A stretch of 64,000 nt of DNA from an uncultured Anaeroplasmataceae bacterium (GCA_934229785.1 CAKQEA010000007.1:1-64000), one strand, 5' to 3'. Counted from the first letter of the stretch, positions 9,501-18,741 are shown. Made by a program: numbers and translations. The notes: generated by a model not told the origin, from the letters alone.

Positions 9501-9522
9501 GATTGAGGTAAAGGAGAAAACA

Positions 9523-11163
9523 ATGAAAAAGATAGTTTGTGAATTGTGTGGAGAATCAGACTTTATCAAGGTTAATGGTATGTTTGAATGCCAAGTATGT
9601 GGTGCAAAATATACTCTTGCAGATGCAAGAAAGTTATTCGTTGATGTACCTGATGATTCAGCAACAAGTGAAAACCAACCAACACAAAATCAAGCACCAA
9701 GACCTCAGGCTGAAGAGGTTAGAGAGACACCAGTTCTTGCTCCAAAACCTGCACCAACTACAGTACGTAGAGTTGTTGTTAGTAAGACACCAACAAATGA
9801 TGCGGGAGCAGTAAGAAGAATTGTGTCATCTGTACAAAAGACAGCACAACAAAGAGAAGAGGCAGAAGTTTCTAAGACAACAGTTAAGAAGGTTGTGGTT
9901 AAACCTGTTGTTGTTGAAAAACCAAAGCCTGCAGCACCTAAGAAGCCAGTAGCTAAACCAGTTTCAGCTAAGGCAGCTATGGGTACAGAAAAGAATCAAA
10001 TGATCCAAAATTACTTTATTTTGGCTCAAACAGCTTATGATTCTCAAAATTTTATGGATGCAGAACAATATGCTAACCGTGTAATCGAGGTAGATCCTAC
10101 TAATAGTGATGCATGGTTAATGAAGGGTAATTGTGCCGGTTGGCAGACTTATAACCCAACATTCCGTATGCTTGAAAGTATTAATTGCTGGAATACCTGT
10201 GTAATTAATGCTAGCGAATCAGAGAAGGAAGATTATTTATTTACTGTACGTACAAATTGTATTGAGGTTGCAGTTGCTTATGTTTTAAGAAATACTCAAG
10301 GATTTAAGAAAAATCCTGGTGAGGAAGAAATCACTAAAATTAAGGAAACAATCGACTTTGTTGAACCAATGATGCGTAAGGCTAATGAGACATTTGGTGT
10401 AGACATTGTTGCTTATGAGGATAAATTAGCTTCAAATTTAAGTGCAATGGTTACTGAGGTAAGTAAGCAGGCTACTAATGCATTTGGTAAGCGTAAGGAA
10501 ACTCAAACTGATGAAGCATTTACTGCTTTTATTGAAAAACAGGATTACTGTATTGAGGTTTGGGATTACCTTATGGATTTAGCTAAAAAACATGGTACTG
10601 TTACATCTATACTTCATAATATTGTAAAGATGCATGAGACAATTATTCGTTCTAACGGATATAAGCAAAGTGGATCTAAATTTAAGGTTAGCAAGGTTAT
10701 TTCAATGTCTGAACGTAATCAACGTTTGGAACAAATTCAGCATGCTAAGAAGAAGCTTGAGGATAAATTCGTTGATATTCGTAAGCGTGATCGTGTTGAT
10801 CAGAAATTTAAAAATGAAAAGTATTGGGAGGAGCATGAGGAAGAAAAGCAGCAATTGCTTAATGAACGTACTCAGCTTGACCATGAAATATTTGAGCTTG
10901 AAAACAGCAAGCTTAAAATGCCTAAGCTTACTGAGCTTAAGAAGCTTGAAGAGGAGGCAATTCGTCTTCAGGTATTAAAGGATAACCCAACATATTCTGG
11001 TAAGGAACGTGCTGCCTTTATGGAAGAACTTAATAAGACAAGAAAGCTTATTGTTACTAAGAAGCGTGAGATTGCAAATATTGTTGGACCAATCGATGAT
11101 AAGATTGAAAAGTTAAAGAAGAGAATGTTTACAATTGAAACAGAATTAAATATGAATCGTTAA
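9523..11163 (+). CDS. Zinc-ribbon protein with TPR-like and coiled-coil regions, function unknown
   Basis: A 546-residue cytoplasmic protein. Residues 1-30 are a TFIIB/rubredoxin-type zinc ribbon with two Cys pairs (CELC and CQVC). Residues ~45-155 are a low-complexity Pro/Lys/Val-rich linker. A TPR-like helix pair (AQTAYDSQNFMDAEQYANR, then DPTNSDAWLMKG) begins near 165. Residues ~390-546 are charged coiled coil. Codon choice (CGT, GCT, AAG-rich) is like that of highly expressed genes such as pflB. It has its own strong promoter and a long structured leader, and ends in its own terminator. No catalytic motif is visible; a scaffold role is only a guess. Confidence 0.7.
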   Translation: MKKIVCELCGESDFIKVNGMFECQVCGAKYTLADARKLFVDVPDDSATSENQPTQNQAPRPQAEEVRETPVLAPKPAPTTVRRVVVSKTPTNDAGAVRRIVSSVQKTAQQREEAEVSKTTVKKVVVKPVVVEKPKPAAPKKPVAKPVSAKAAMGTEKNQMIQNYFILAQTAYDSQNFMDAEQYANRVIEVDPTNSDAWLMKGNCAGWQTYNPTFRMLESINCWNTCVINASESEKEDYLFTVRTNCIEVAVAYVLRNTQGFKKNPGEEEITKIKETIDFVEPMMRKANETFGVDIVAYEDKLASNLSAMVTEVSKQATNAFGKRKETQTDEAFTAFIEKQDYCIEVWDYLMDLAKKHGTVTSILHNIVKMHETIIRSNGYKQSGSKFKVSKVISMSERNQRLEQIQHAKKKLEDKFVDIRKRDRVDQKFKNEKYWEEHEEEKQQLLNERTQLDHEIFELENSKLKMPKLTELKKLEEEAIRLQVLKDNPTYSGKERAAFMEELNKTRKLIVTKKREIANIVGPIDDKIEKLKKRMFTIETELNMNR

Positions 11164-11178
11164 TAATTAATATTATTA

Positions 11179-11216
11179 GACCAGATACTATGAATTTTAG
11201 AATCTGGTCTTTTTTC
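11179..11216 (+). terminator. Intrinsic terminator
   Basis: GACCAGAT (11179-11186) pairs with ATCTGGTC (11202-11209), followed by a T-rich tail. Confidence 0.9.
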
Positions 11217-11285
11217 TTTTGTCTTAAAAATTATGTATGATGAAATATTATATTATGATATAATATGGTGAAAGTTGGTGATGAT

Positions 11286-12332
11286 ATGAAAACTGCTATT
11301 ATTGGTGCTGGGGCTTGTGGAATTCTTTTAGCTTCCTTGCTTGATGATAATAAATATGATTATACTTTATTTAATAAAGGTAAGATTGGAAATAAAATTT
11401 TGGCTTCAGGTAATGGTAGATGTAATATTTCAAATCTCAATTATGATGATAATAAATATCATAATAATAAGCTAGCTTTAAAGGTATTATCTGAAAACAA
11501 AGATGATTTTTTTAATCTTTTAAATGTTTATAAAATTTATACTAAGGCTGATTCTGAGGGGAGAATGTATCCTATATCAGAATCTTCTTTAAGTGTTTTA
11601 AATGTTATGCTTAAGCATATAAGTAAAAAAATAGTTGAGGCTGAAATTTTAACTATTGATAGAAAAAATGATGGTTATTATTTGAATAATTCCTATGGAC
11701 CATATGATAATGTTGTTATTGCAACAGGCTCTAATGCATCATATAAAAGTGGTTATAATTATCTTAATATTATTAAGAAACTTAAATTTAATGAATTTAA
11801 GCCCTCACTAGTTGGCTTTCAAACTAATTTGAAGCTAAAGGAAATTTCAGGTAGTAGGAGTAAATGTATGGCTTATCTTTATAATGATAATAAGCTCATA
11901 TACTCTGAAGAAGGTGAGGTTATCTATAAGGATAATGGTATTTCTGGTATATGTATTATGAATTTATCGAGCTATTATGCTAAGCTAAAGAAAATAAATA
12001 ACCCATATGTAAAGCTAGATTTAGCTTACAACTGTGAATATGATTGCTATGAAACAGTACTTCAGCCCAAGCTTTATAATTATGTTTTAAAAAATAAAAT
12101 AAATCCCCATAGCTTTATTATTCCGATTGTTAAAACCTACGATTTTTTGTTTGCACAGGTTTGCAGTGGTGGTATTGATATTAGTGAAATTAATGATAAT
12201 TTATCTTTAAAAAAATATCCTAATATTTATGTTGGTGGAGAAATTATAGATGTTGATGGAGTTTGTGGTGGATTTAATTTAATGTTTGCATTCTCGTGTG
12301 CAATTAAGATTTTTAAGGAGCTTGTAAAATGA
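11286..12332 (+). CDS. HI0933-family (BaiN/YhiN-like) FAD-dependent oxidoreductase
   Basis: A 348-residue flavoprotein. It has an N-terminal dinucleotide-binding GAGACG, the family motif ASGNGRCN with ISN near residue 45, and the C-terminal FAD-binding block GGEIIDVDGVCGG. These define the HI0933-like family, whose members are NAD(P)/FAD oxidoreductases of mostly unclear substrate. At 348 residues it is shorter than the usual ~400. ATG 11265 is in frame, but ATG 11286 is preferred because GGTGAT precedes it and the Rossmann strand starts immediately. The end overlaps the next flavoprotein gene by 4 nt. Confidence 0.8.
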   Translation: MKTAIIGAGACGILLASLLDDNKYDYTLFNKGKIGNKILASGNGRCNISNLNYDDNKYHNNKLALKVLSENKDDFFNLLNVYKIYTKADSEGRMYPISESSLSVLNVMLKHISKKIVEAEILTIDRKNDGYYLNNSYGPYDNVVIATGSNASYKSGYNYLNIIKKLKFNEFKPSLVGFQTNLKLKEISGSRSKCMAYLYNDNKLIYSEEGEVIYKDNGISGICIMNLSSYYAKLKKINNPYVKLDLAYNCEYDCYETVLQPKLYNYVLKNKINPHSFIIPIVKTYDFLFAQVCSGGIDISEINDNLSLKKYPNIYVGGEIIDVDGVCGGFNLMFAFSCAIKIFKELVK

Positions 12333-13870
12333 AATATCAAATAGATAATTTTAAGGTTTCACCTATTGATGATAATAGGTTAGATTTTATTATTGGTAAA
12401 AAATTAAAAATAAGTAAATTTAAATATAAAATTTTACAAAAATCAATTGACGCTAGAGATAAAAATAATGTTTTACTAATCTATAAGCTATTAATTGAAA
12501 CTAATGAGAAAATTAAAAATGCTAAGTCTTATGTTGAAAAAAATAATAATTTAGATTATAAAAAATTTAATGGTCCATCACCAGTTGTAGTTGGATTTGG
12601 TCCATCTGGTATGTTTGCAGCATTATATTTGGCAAGATGTAATGCTAAACCTATCATTATTGAACGTGGTAGTAAAATTGAAGATAGAAAGCTAAGAGTT
12701 TCAGATTTTTTAGAAAAAAAGATCCTAATGCCTAATTGTAATGTTCAATTTGGAGAGGGTGGAGCAGGTGCATTTTCGGACGGAAAGCTTGTTACTAATG
12801 TTAAGGATCCTTTGATTAACTTTATTCTAAATGAGTTTTATATTCATGGAGCTTTGGAGGATGTTTTGTATGATACTCGTCCTCATGTTGGAACTGATTA
12901 TTTAGAAATTGTTGTTAAAAATATTAGAAAGGAAATTGAATCATTAGGTGGCATATTTTATTTTGATACATTATTTACTGGCTTTGAAGAAACGAATAAT
13001 GGTTTAAATATATTTGCTAATAATGAATTTCTTTGTAAAACAAATAATTTGATACTTGGCGTTGGACATTCAGCTAAGGATACGATTAGATATTTATATA
13101 ATGATAAAAAAATAGTAATGGAACAAAAAGCCTTTTCAATGGGGGTGAGAATTGAGCATCCTAAAGAATTAATTGATGAGGCTCAATATGGTAGATTTCA
13201 TAAATATTTACCTGCTGCTTATTATAAGCTAGCAAGCCATAATAATGGTAGAGGTGTATATACATTTTGTATGTGTCCGGGAGGCTATGTACTTGCCTCA
13301 GCCTCTGATGAGAATACAATTGTTACAAATGGTATGAGTAATAATAGTCGTGATAATGTTAATTCTAATTCAGCATTGTTAGTTGATGTATTACCTTCTG
13401 ATTATAACAAGGGTAATGTTTTAGATGGTATTGATTATCAAGAAAGATATGAAAGGCTTGCCTTTGATATTGCAAAAGATTATAGAGCACCTGCTAATTT
13501 AGTTAAAGAGTTTTTAAATGATGAGGTAGCAGTAGATCAAAGAAGTGTACATACCTCATATCCTCATGGTCTTATTATGACAAATTTAAGTAAATGTCTT
13601 CCTGATTATGTTATTGCTAATTTAAAATTTGGCCTTAATGAATTTGATAAAAAGCTTAATGGCTTTAAATATGATGATGCAATAATGATTGGTGTTGAAT
13701 CTCGTAGTTCATCAGCAATTAGAATTATAAGAGATGAAAAAAGAGAGGCTAGTATTAAAGGAGTGTATCCTATTGGTGAGGGAGCAGGCTATGCTGGAGG
13801 TATTACATCAGCTGCTCTTGATGGGTTGAAAACGGCAATAATGATTGTAAATGAAAATAATAATCTATGA
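12329..13870 (+). CDS. COG2509-type FAD-dependent dehydrogenase
   Basis: A 513-residue flavoprotein. The first ~90 residues are an added N-terminal domain. The Rossmann motif GFGPSGMFAALYLAR begins near 90, followed by IIERG, the GGAGAFSDGKL block and a C-terminal FAD-binding GEGAGYAGGITSAALDG. This layout matches the uncharacterised COG2509 FAD-dependent dehydrogenases. It overlaps the upstream HI0933-type gene by ATGA, so the two flavoproteins are translationally coupled and may act in the same unknown redox step. No terminator is obvious before the next promoter. Confidence 0.8.
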   Translation: MKYQIDNFKVSPIDDNRLDFIIGKKLKISKFKYKILQKSIDARDKNNVLLIYKLLIETNEKIKNAKSYVEKNNNLDYKKFNGPSPVVVGFGPSGMFAALYLARCNAKPIIIERGSKIEDRKLRVSDFLEKKILMPNCNVQFGEGGAGAFSDGKLVTNVKDPLINFILNEFYIHGALEDVLYDTRPHVGTDYLEIVVKNIRKEIESLGGIFYFDTLFTGFEETNNGLNIFANNEFLCKTNNLILGVGHSAKDTIRYLYNDKKIVMEQKAFSMGVRIEHPKELIDEAQYGRFHKYLPAAYYKLASHNNGRGVYTFCMCPGGYVLASASDENTIVTNGMSNNSRDNVNSNSALLVDVLPSDYNKGNVLDGIDYQERYERLAFDIAKDYRAPANLVKEFLNDEVAVDQRSVHTSYPHGLIMTNLSKCLPDYVIANLKFGLNEFDKKLNGFKYDDAIMIGVESRSSSAIRIIRDEKREASIKGVYPIGEGAGYAGGITSAALDGLKTAIMIVNENNNL

Positions 13871-13896
13871 TGCTTAGTAGCAAAAATTATTTTTTC

Positions 13897-13926
13897 TTGA
13901 ATTGAAAAACTATTATATGTTATACT
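13897..13926 (+). promoter_or_regulatory. Promoter of the Wzz-like gene
   Basis: TTGAAT at 13897-13902, an 18-nt spacer and TATACT at 13921-13926. An AGGAGG-type site then precedes ATG 13952. Confidence 0.6.
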
Positions 13927-13951
13927 ATTAAAGAGTAAACGGAGGTATACA

Positions 13952-15217
13952 ATGATTGATGAAGAAGAGGGCGGAAGCCTAAGTGATATTTTCCACGTTA
14001 TTTGGGGAAGAAAAATTTTAGTTGGTATAATTACATTATTTACAACAATAATTTTAATTATGTTTGTTGCTTTTATATACAATCCTTCTAAAAAGGTTTA
14101 TGAATCTAAATTTGAATTAAATTTTTCTGGTTCTGATACTAATTCTTATCCTACAGGTAGAACATTTAATTATAAAAATATTACTTCAGAGGAAAAAATT
14201 CAAAAGGTTATAGATTCAAATGAAAAATATTCTTTTTTAGATGCTAAGAGTATTATTGAAAATAATAATATAACAATCTCACGTGAAAGCACAGATGATG
14301 GTTATGTTTATACATTGACAATTAGTGGCTTAAGAAAAGGTAATACTAATTTATATAGAAGCTTTGTTAGAGATTTAATTGATTTAACCTACGACGAAAT
14401 TGAAGATGATATAAATAAAATTAATTTTATTGCTGATGTTGAAATTTATAATTCATATAAAACATATGACCAATCTTTGGTTTTTTTGCAAAATCAATAT
14501 GAAAAATTAAAGGAAAGATATAATAATCTATTAAGTAATTATAATGGTTCATATGTTGTAAACGGAAAGAATTTAAGTGGTTATATAGCTGAAATCGATG
14601 TATTTTTTTCAACAACTAATTTTTCGACATTGTTAAGTATTGCTAATAAAAATAATTATGTTTATGATATTGATGAATATAATAAGTATGTTGAATATGA
14701 AAAAATTGCTTTAGAAAAAACGTATTTTGATAATGATAATAGAATTGATAATTTAAAAACTAGGTATATTGAATTAAATATTAATGGTAATTCTGGTGAA
14801 AGCTTGAAGAGCTTAGCCGATATTATTAGTCAGCTTGTTGATGAAAATTCAATAATTGAAAATAAACTTAATGATATGGGATATATTCTTAGTGGTGATG
14901 AGTTTATTAAGGTAGTAAGCGCTAGTGTTATTCCAACAGTTAATGAAGAATTTAATAAGCTAGTAAAAAATGCATATGATAGTTTGCATAAATTTTACTT
15001 AGATTATGAAAATAATATTAAGGAAATTTATCATGGACAAACATCGCTTTTATTTGAAAAGAACTCAATTATAGAAGAAAGTGGTACAATTAATTTAATT
15101 ATTGTTACTATTGGTGGCATTGTTTTAGGCTTAATTCTTGGTGGTGTTGTGGCTGTAATTGTTGATCACAAAAAACTATCAAATAATGAAGAAGAAAAAG
15201 AAGACGTAAAAGCATAA
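13952..15217 (+). CDS. Wzz/YveK-like two-TM membrane protein
   Basis: A 421-residue protein with a short acidic cytoplasmic N-terminus, TM1 near residues 20-42, a ~340-residue extracytoplasmic helical domain with long charged segments, and TM2 near 383-405 followed by a charged tail. This is the architecture of polysaccharide co-polymerases (Wzz/YveK). No cognate tyrosine kinase, flippase or glycosyltransferase lies nearby, so a role in chain-length control is uncertain. It stands alone between its own promoter and terminator. The N-terminal extension of the folate transporter at 31997 has a similar topology. Confidence 0.6.
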   Translation: MIDEEEGGSLSDIFHVIWGRKILVGIITLFTTIILIMFVAFIYNPSKKVYESKFELNFSGSDTNSYPTGRTFNYKNITSEEKIQKVIDSNEKYSFLDAKSIIENNNITISRESTDDGYVYTLTISGLRKGNTNLYRSFVRDLIDLTYDEIEDDINKINFIADVEIYNSYKTYDQSLVFLQNQYEKLKERYNNLLSNYNGSYVVNGKNLSGYIAEIDVFFSTTNFSTLLSIANKNNYVYDIDEYNKYVEYEKIALEKTYFDNDNRIDNLKTRYIELNINGNSGESLKSLADIISQLVDENSIIENKLNDMGYILSGDEFIKVVSASVIPTVNEEFNKLVKNAYDSLHKFYLDYENNIKEIYHGQTSLLFEKNSIIEESGTINLIIVTIGGIVLGLILGGVVAVIVDHKKLSNNEEEKEDVKA

Positions 15218-15221
15218 GGTT

Positions 15222-15253
15222 AAAAAATCATATGTCTGATGATATATGATTTT
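15222..15253 (+). terminator. Intrinsic terminator
   Basis: AAAAAATCATAT pairs with ATATGATTTTTT; the right arm merges into the T-run. Confidence 0.85.
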
Positions 15254-15279
15254 TTAAATTATTAGGAGGTGTATATCTT

Positions 15280-15696
15280 ATGGTAAATGAATATTCGTGT
15301 GGTGCTATACTTTTTTCATATGTTAATAATGTTAGAAAATATGTTTTAGTTCAAGAGGCAAGTGGTACATATGGTTTTCCTAAAGGACATAAGGAAAATA
15401 ATGAGACAGATTTAGAAACAGCGAAACGTGAGATTTGGGAGGAAACAGGAATTAAACCTACATTTATTCCTAATATGAAGCGTACTATAAGATATCGCTT
15501 ATTAAATGGTAATATAAAAGAGGTTACTTTGTTTGTTGCAAAATACGATAATCAAGAATTAAAATGCATAAATGCTAATGAAATATTAGCTATTAAGAAC
15601 TTCGATTTAGAGGCTGCAATAAGTATGCTTAAATTTTCAGAGTTGAAAAATATTCTTTTAGAAATTGATTTTATGCTTGATGCTAGAGGTGAATAA
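15280..15696 (+). CDS. NUDIX hydrolase, bis(5'-nucleosyl)-tetraphosphatase-like
   Basis: A 138-residue NUDIX protein. The box is intact: GFPKGHKE, then E, then AKREIWEETGI near residues 33-62. The early SCGAILF strand and the YGFPKGH segment are typical of bacterial Ap4A hydrolases, which clear dinucleoside polyphosphates. AGGAGGTG lies upstream at good spacing. The stop is 1 nt before the PHP-domain gene, so the two are co-transcribed, and both would act on phosphorylated nucleotides. Substrate assignment is from family resemblance only. Confidence 0.8.
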   Translation: MVNEYSCGAILFSYVNNVRKYVLVQEASGTYGFPKGHKENNETDLETAKREIWEETGIKPTFIPNMKRTIRYRLLNGNIKEVTLFVAKYDNQELKCINANEILAIKNFDLEAAISMLKFSELKNILLEIDFMLDARGE

Positions 15697-15697
15697 T

Positions 15698-16504
15698 ATG
15701 AGAATTGATTTACATAATCATTCTATTCATTCAGATGGTGTTTTAACATGTACGCAATTAGTAGATTTAGCAATAAAAAATAATGTTGATATCTTTGCAC
15801 TAACAGATCACGATTCAGTTTTTGGCTGTGATGAAATTGAACGTATTGCTTTAGCTAAAAATATTAAAATTGTTAAGGGCATGGAATTATCTACTGAATA
15901 TAAGGGGGAAAGTATTCATATTGTTTGCTTATTTAAAAATAATATTGTTCCTAAAAAAATGCTTGATTTTTCGTATGAAATTGTCGAGCGTAGGAAAAAT
16001 AGAGCTATAAGCATGATGGAAAATATTAAAAACATATATGGATTAAAAATAGATTTAGATGAATTATTTAAAAATAATGAGATAATTACTAGGGCTAATA
16101 TGCTAAGAAATATTGCTAAATGTAATAATTTATCGTTAAAAGATGCATCATTTTATGTATCAAGTAAATCTAAGGCTTATATTCCTTCAACAAAAATGAC
16201 AGTTGAAGAAGGATTAGGTTTTGCAAAATCGTGTGATTGTGTTACAATTCTTGCTCATCCTTGCTTATATAAAGAGGAAAATGTCTATGAAATATTAGGA
16301 TATGGATTTGATGGTATTGAGGCTAGATATGCTAATATAAAAAATGATGAGGAATTGTTTAGTAAGCTTGCTAAAAAGTATAATTTATTTATATCTGCGG
16401 GAAGTGATTGCCATGGTGATGAAACTCACGCTACAATTGGCAGTGCTACATTAAATGAATATGAATTTGCGCCAATAGCAAAATTGTTAAATTGGAGGGG
16501 ATAA
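15698..16504 (+). CDS. PHP-domain phosphoesterase (TrpH/YciV-like)
   Basis: A 268-residue PHP metallophosphoesterase. The metal-binding motifs are in order: DLHNHSIHSDG at 4-14, ALTDHDS near 40, E in MELSTEY, AHPCLY near 190 and SAGSDCHGD near 240. The family includes 3',5'-nucleoside-bisphosphate phosphatases and 5'-3' oligoribonucleases. ATG 15665 is in frame inside the upstream NUDIX gene, but ATG 15698 lies 1 nt after that gene's stop and gives the motif-proximal N-terminus. The next gene, engB, begins 1 nt after its stop. Confidence 0.85.
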   Translation: MRIDLHNHSIHSDGVLTCTQLVDLAIKNNVDIFALTDHDSVFGCDEIERIALAKNIKIVKGMELSTEYKGESIHIVCLFKNNIVPKKMLDFSYEIVERRKNRAISMMENIKNIYGLKIDLDELFKNNEIITRANMLRNIAKCNNLSLKDASFYVSSKSKAYIPSTKMTVEEGLGFAKSCDCVTILAHPCLYKEENVYEILGYGFDGIEARYANIKNDEELFSKLAKKYNLFISAGSDCHGDETHATIGSATLNEYEFAPIAKLLNWRG

Positions 16505-16505
16505 A

Positions 16506-17093
16506 ATGATAATTAAATCATCAGAATTTATTACTTCAGCTGTTAAAAATAGTCAATTACCTCAAGGTGATCAGGTTGAATTTCTATTTTGTGGAAGAAG
16601 TAATGTTGGTAAATCATCTTTTATTAATATGCTATGTAATCGCAAAAGCCTAGCGAGAACATCAGCTACGCCTGGTAAGACTCAAACTCTAAATGTTTAT
16701 GAGATTAATAATGAATTTTTCTTTATTGATGTTCCAGGCTATGGATATGCTAGAGTCAATAAATCATTAAAGGAAAGCTTTGGTAAAATGATTGAGGAAT
16801 ATGTTACAGAGCGTGAAAATTTAAAAATGACATTTTTACTTGTTGATTTTAGACATAAGCCATCTGAGGATGATATTTTAATGTATCAGTATTTGAAGTA
16901 TTATAATAGAAGAGTTACTATTATTGCGACTAAATCTGATAAGGTAAAAAATTCAGAAAGAGCTAAAAATAAAAAACAAATAATTGAAGGATTAAATATT
17001 CAAGATGGTGATAAGCTAATTGTTACATCATCAGAAAAAAGAGAAGGACTTGGTCTAGTATTAGATGTTTTAGATGAATGTATGGAAAAGTAG
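16506..17093 (+). CDS. engB: Ribosome biogenesis GTPase EngB (YsxC/YihA)
   Basis: A 195-residue TRAFAC GTPase needed for late large-subunit assembly. G1 is GRSNVGKSS near 30-38, G3 is DVPGYGYA, G4 is TKSD near 146, and G5 lies around TSSEKREG. Length is normal for the family. It starts 1 nt after the PHP gene, with GGAGGGG just upstream. In Bacillus subtilis the same gene precedes a hem cluster and then spoVID-ysxE; here the hem genes are absent and two odd genes follow directly. Confidence 0.95.
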   Translation: MIIKSSEFITSAVKNSQLPQGDQVEFLFCGRSNVGKSSFINMLCNRKSLARTSATPGKTQTLNVYEINNEFFFIDVPGYGYARVNKSLKESFGKMIEEYVTERENLKMTFLLVDFRHKPSEDDILMYQYLKYYNRRVTIIATKSDKVKNSERAKNKKQIIEGLNIQDGDKLIVTSSEKREGLGLVLDVLDECMEK

Positions 17094-17146
17094 AACATAA
17101 TTGTTCTATTTTTTTAATTATATCAATATATTTAATTGGTGATTAT

Positions 17147-17911
17147 ATGGAACTAGAACTTGTAAAAAAGGCTTTAATTGAAGTAAAAAATGTCCTAAAA
17201 ATAATTGATGTAAATACTGAAATTAAGGATTATTTTATAAATGATAAGGTGATTAATGGCAATTTAAATGTTAACATTAATTATTTTGATTTTAATGATG
17301 AAAAAAATACTTTATATAGAAATATTCCTTTTGAAATTATGCTAGATGAAATGAAGGTTACAGATGTTTTATTTAAAGAGGCAAATGCTTATATTGTAGA
17401 AGGAATAGGCCTTGAGCTTGAATATAAGCTTATTGCTAAATGTGAAACATTCTTTGATAAAGAAATTGACATAATAAAGCTTGATGATTTAACTAATGAA
17501 AATAACAACTTAGTTGATTTTAAGCCTGAAATAGATAAATCTAATGATGAGTCAAAGGAAAAAATAAAAAATAAAATCGAAAATGATTATGAAAAAAAAT
17601 TAAGTGAATCATTAGTTGAAAGAGATAGCACAGCTGTAAAAAATGATAATCTAGTTAATGAAACTAATCATTTAGAAAAAAGAACTGATAATTTTGATAA
17701 TAAACTTATAAGAACTAAGGATGTAAAAAACGAGGAAGAATTTATTAAATATTTTGATAAAGAGGTTGCTGGTTATTTTTGTATAAAAACTGTTGAATGT
17801 AAAAGTGATAAGGAATTAGACAAAATAAGTAAAGAATATAAAATTCCTTATGATGAATTAATTAAAGGCTATGATAGGGACAATGGAAAAGTTATCTTCA
17901 AGCTTAAATGA
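17147..17911 (+). CDS. Putative SpoVID-like protein with C-terminal LysM-like region
   Basis: A 254-residue protein I cannot assign firmly. Residues 1-110 form alternating beta-type segments (an N-terminal domain of the SpoVID/DUF3794 kind would look similar). Residues ~120-195 are a Lys/Glu/Asn-rich linker. The last ~50 residues (FCIKTVECKSDKELDKISK then YKIPYDELIKGY) have a LysM-like spacing. SpoVID has this order, with LysM at the C-terminus, and sits downstream of engB in Bacillus. The upstream in-frame ATG at 17078 would overlap engB; ATG 17147 follows GGTGATT and is preferred. The downstream gene overlaps it by ~41 nt. Homology is inferred from architecture and synteny only. Confidence 0.45.
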   Translation: MELELVKKALIEVKNVLKIIDVNTEIKDYFINDKVINGNLNVNINYFDFNDEKNTLYRNIPFEIMLDEMKVTDVLFKEANAYIVEGIGLELEYKLIAKCETFFDKEIDIIKLDDLTNENNNLVDFKPEIDKSNDESKEKIKNKIENDYEKKLSESLVERDSTAVKNDNLVNETNHLEKRTDNFDNKLIRTKDVKNEEEFIKYFDKEVAGYFCIKTVECKSDKELDKISKEYKIPYDELIKGYDRDNGKVIFKLK

Positions 17912-18737
17912 GGATAATGTTGTAAGCTATTATGATAAGCTATGCTATGTTGTTAATAATAAATATAAGTATCATTTATATGTTTTAAATAAAAAAGAAT
18001 ATAAATGTATAAAATCATTACAAAAAAGTAGATTTATTTTACAACCAGATAGTGAATATTTTTTAAATAATCAATACTATTTTAAGTATAATCTATCTAA
18101 TCACTCATCAGAAAAAAATGCTATAGCAATAGTTGCAAAAGATTTATTTATTAACATTTTTAATGAATATTGTTATGAAATGGTTATTAAAAAGGATGTT
18201 TCTTTAAAATTTAATTATGTATTCAAGGTCTTAGATAGTAAGTTTAGCTATTTAGAATTACGTATTAGAGAAATAGAAATGATGCCTATTAAGGATGATG
18301 TTTGTTGGATTATTTTATCAAAATATCATACCCTACTTGATACTAGAATTTATTTGTATGATTTACAAGCAGATATTTTTAAATATATTGAGAAAACTGA
18401 AGCTACAAAATATGGACTAATATTTAAAAATATGTTTGGAAATTGCATTAAGGATAGGAAATTCGAAGGATGGTATTCATGTTATTATGGTCCAATAAGT
18501 GCATTATATATTAGAATGGCTTTAATATATGGAGAATATATTTATGATGAATTGAAGGAGTTATTAAAACATGAGTCAAAGCTTCAACAAAAATATTTTT
18601 GTTTTATGATGTTATATATTTTTACTATATCTATTTCATTAGAACAAATTTTAAAATTTAATGATATTTCCTGTTATTTAGGCTACATTAAAAAAATTGA
18701 TTCATTTATTAATAAATTTAAAGATTTCTTAAAATGA
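17871..18737 (+). CDS. Putative YsxE/CotS-like protein
   Basis: A 288-residue, Tyr/Lys/Ile-rich soluble protein overlapping the preceding gene. ATG 17871 and ATG 17883 are both possible; neither has a well-spaced ribosome binding site, which suggests coupling. The C-terminal part (residues ~130-220: ILSKYHTLLDT, LYDLQADIF, then GWYSCYYGPISALYIRMALIYGE) resembles the tail of spore-coat kinase-like proteins of the CotS/YsxE type. The kinase catalytic motifs are not evident. The gene order engB - LysM protein - this gene parallels Bacillus engB ... spoVID-ysxE. Confidence in the name is limited. Confidence 0.4.
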   Translation: MIGTMEKLSSSLNEDNVVSYYDKLCYVVNNKYKYHLYVLNKKEYKCIKSLQKSRFILQPDSEYFLNNQYYFKYNLSNHSSEKNAIAIVAKDLFINIFNEYCYEMVIKKDVSLKFNYVFKVLDSKFSYLELRIREIEMMPIKDDVCWIILSKYHTLLDTRIYLYDLQADIFKYIEKTEATKYGLIFKNMFGNCIKDRKFEGWYSCYYGPISALYIRMALIYGEYIYDELKELLKHESKLQQKYFCFMMLYIFTISISLEQILKFNDISCYLGYIKKIDSFINKFKDFLK

Positions 18738-18741
18738 AAAT

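Noticed and set aside
9539..10978. Overlapping ORFs in other frames of the zinc-ribbon gene
   Set aside because: The main 546-residue frame has all domain features and a ribosome site; these are frame shadows.
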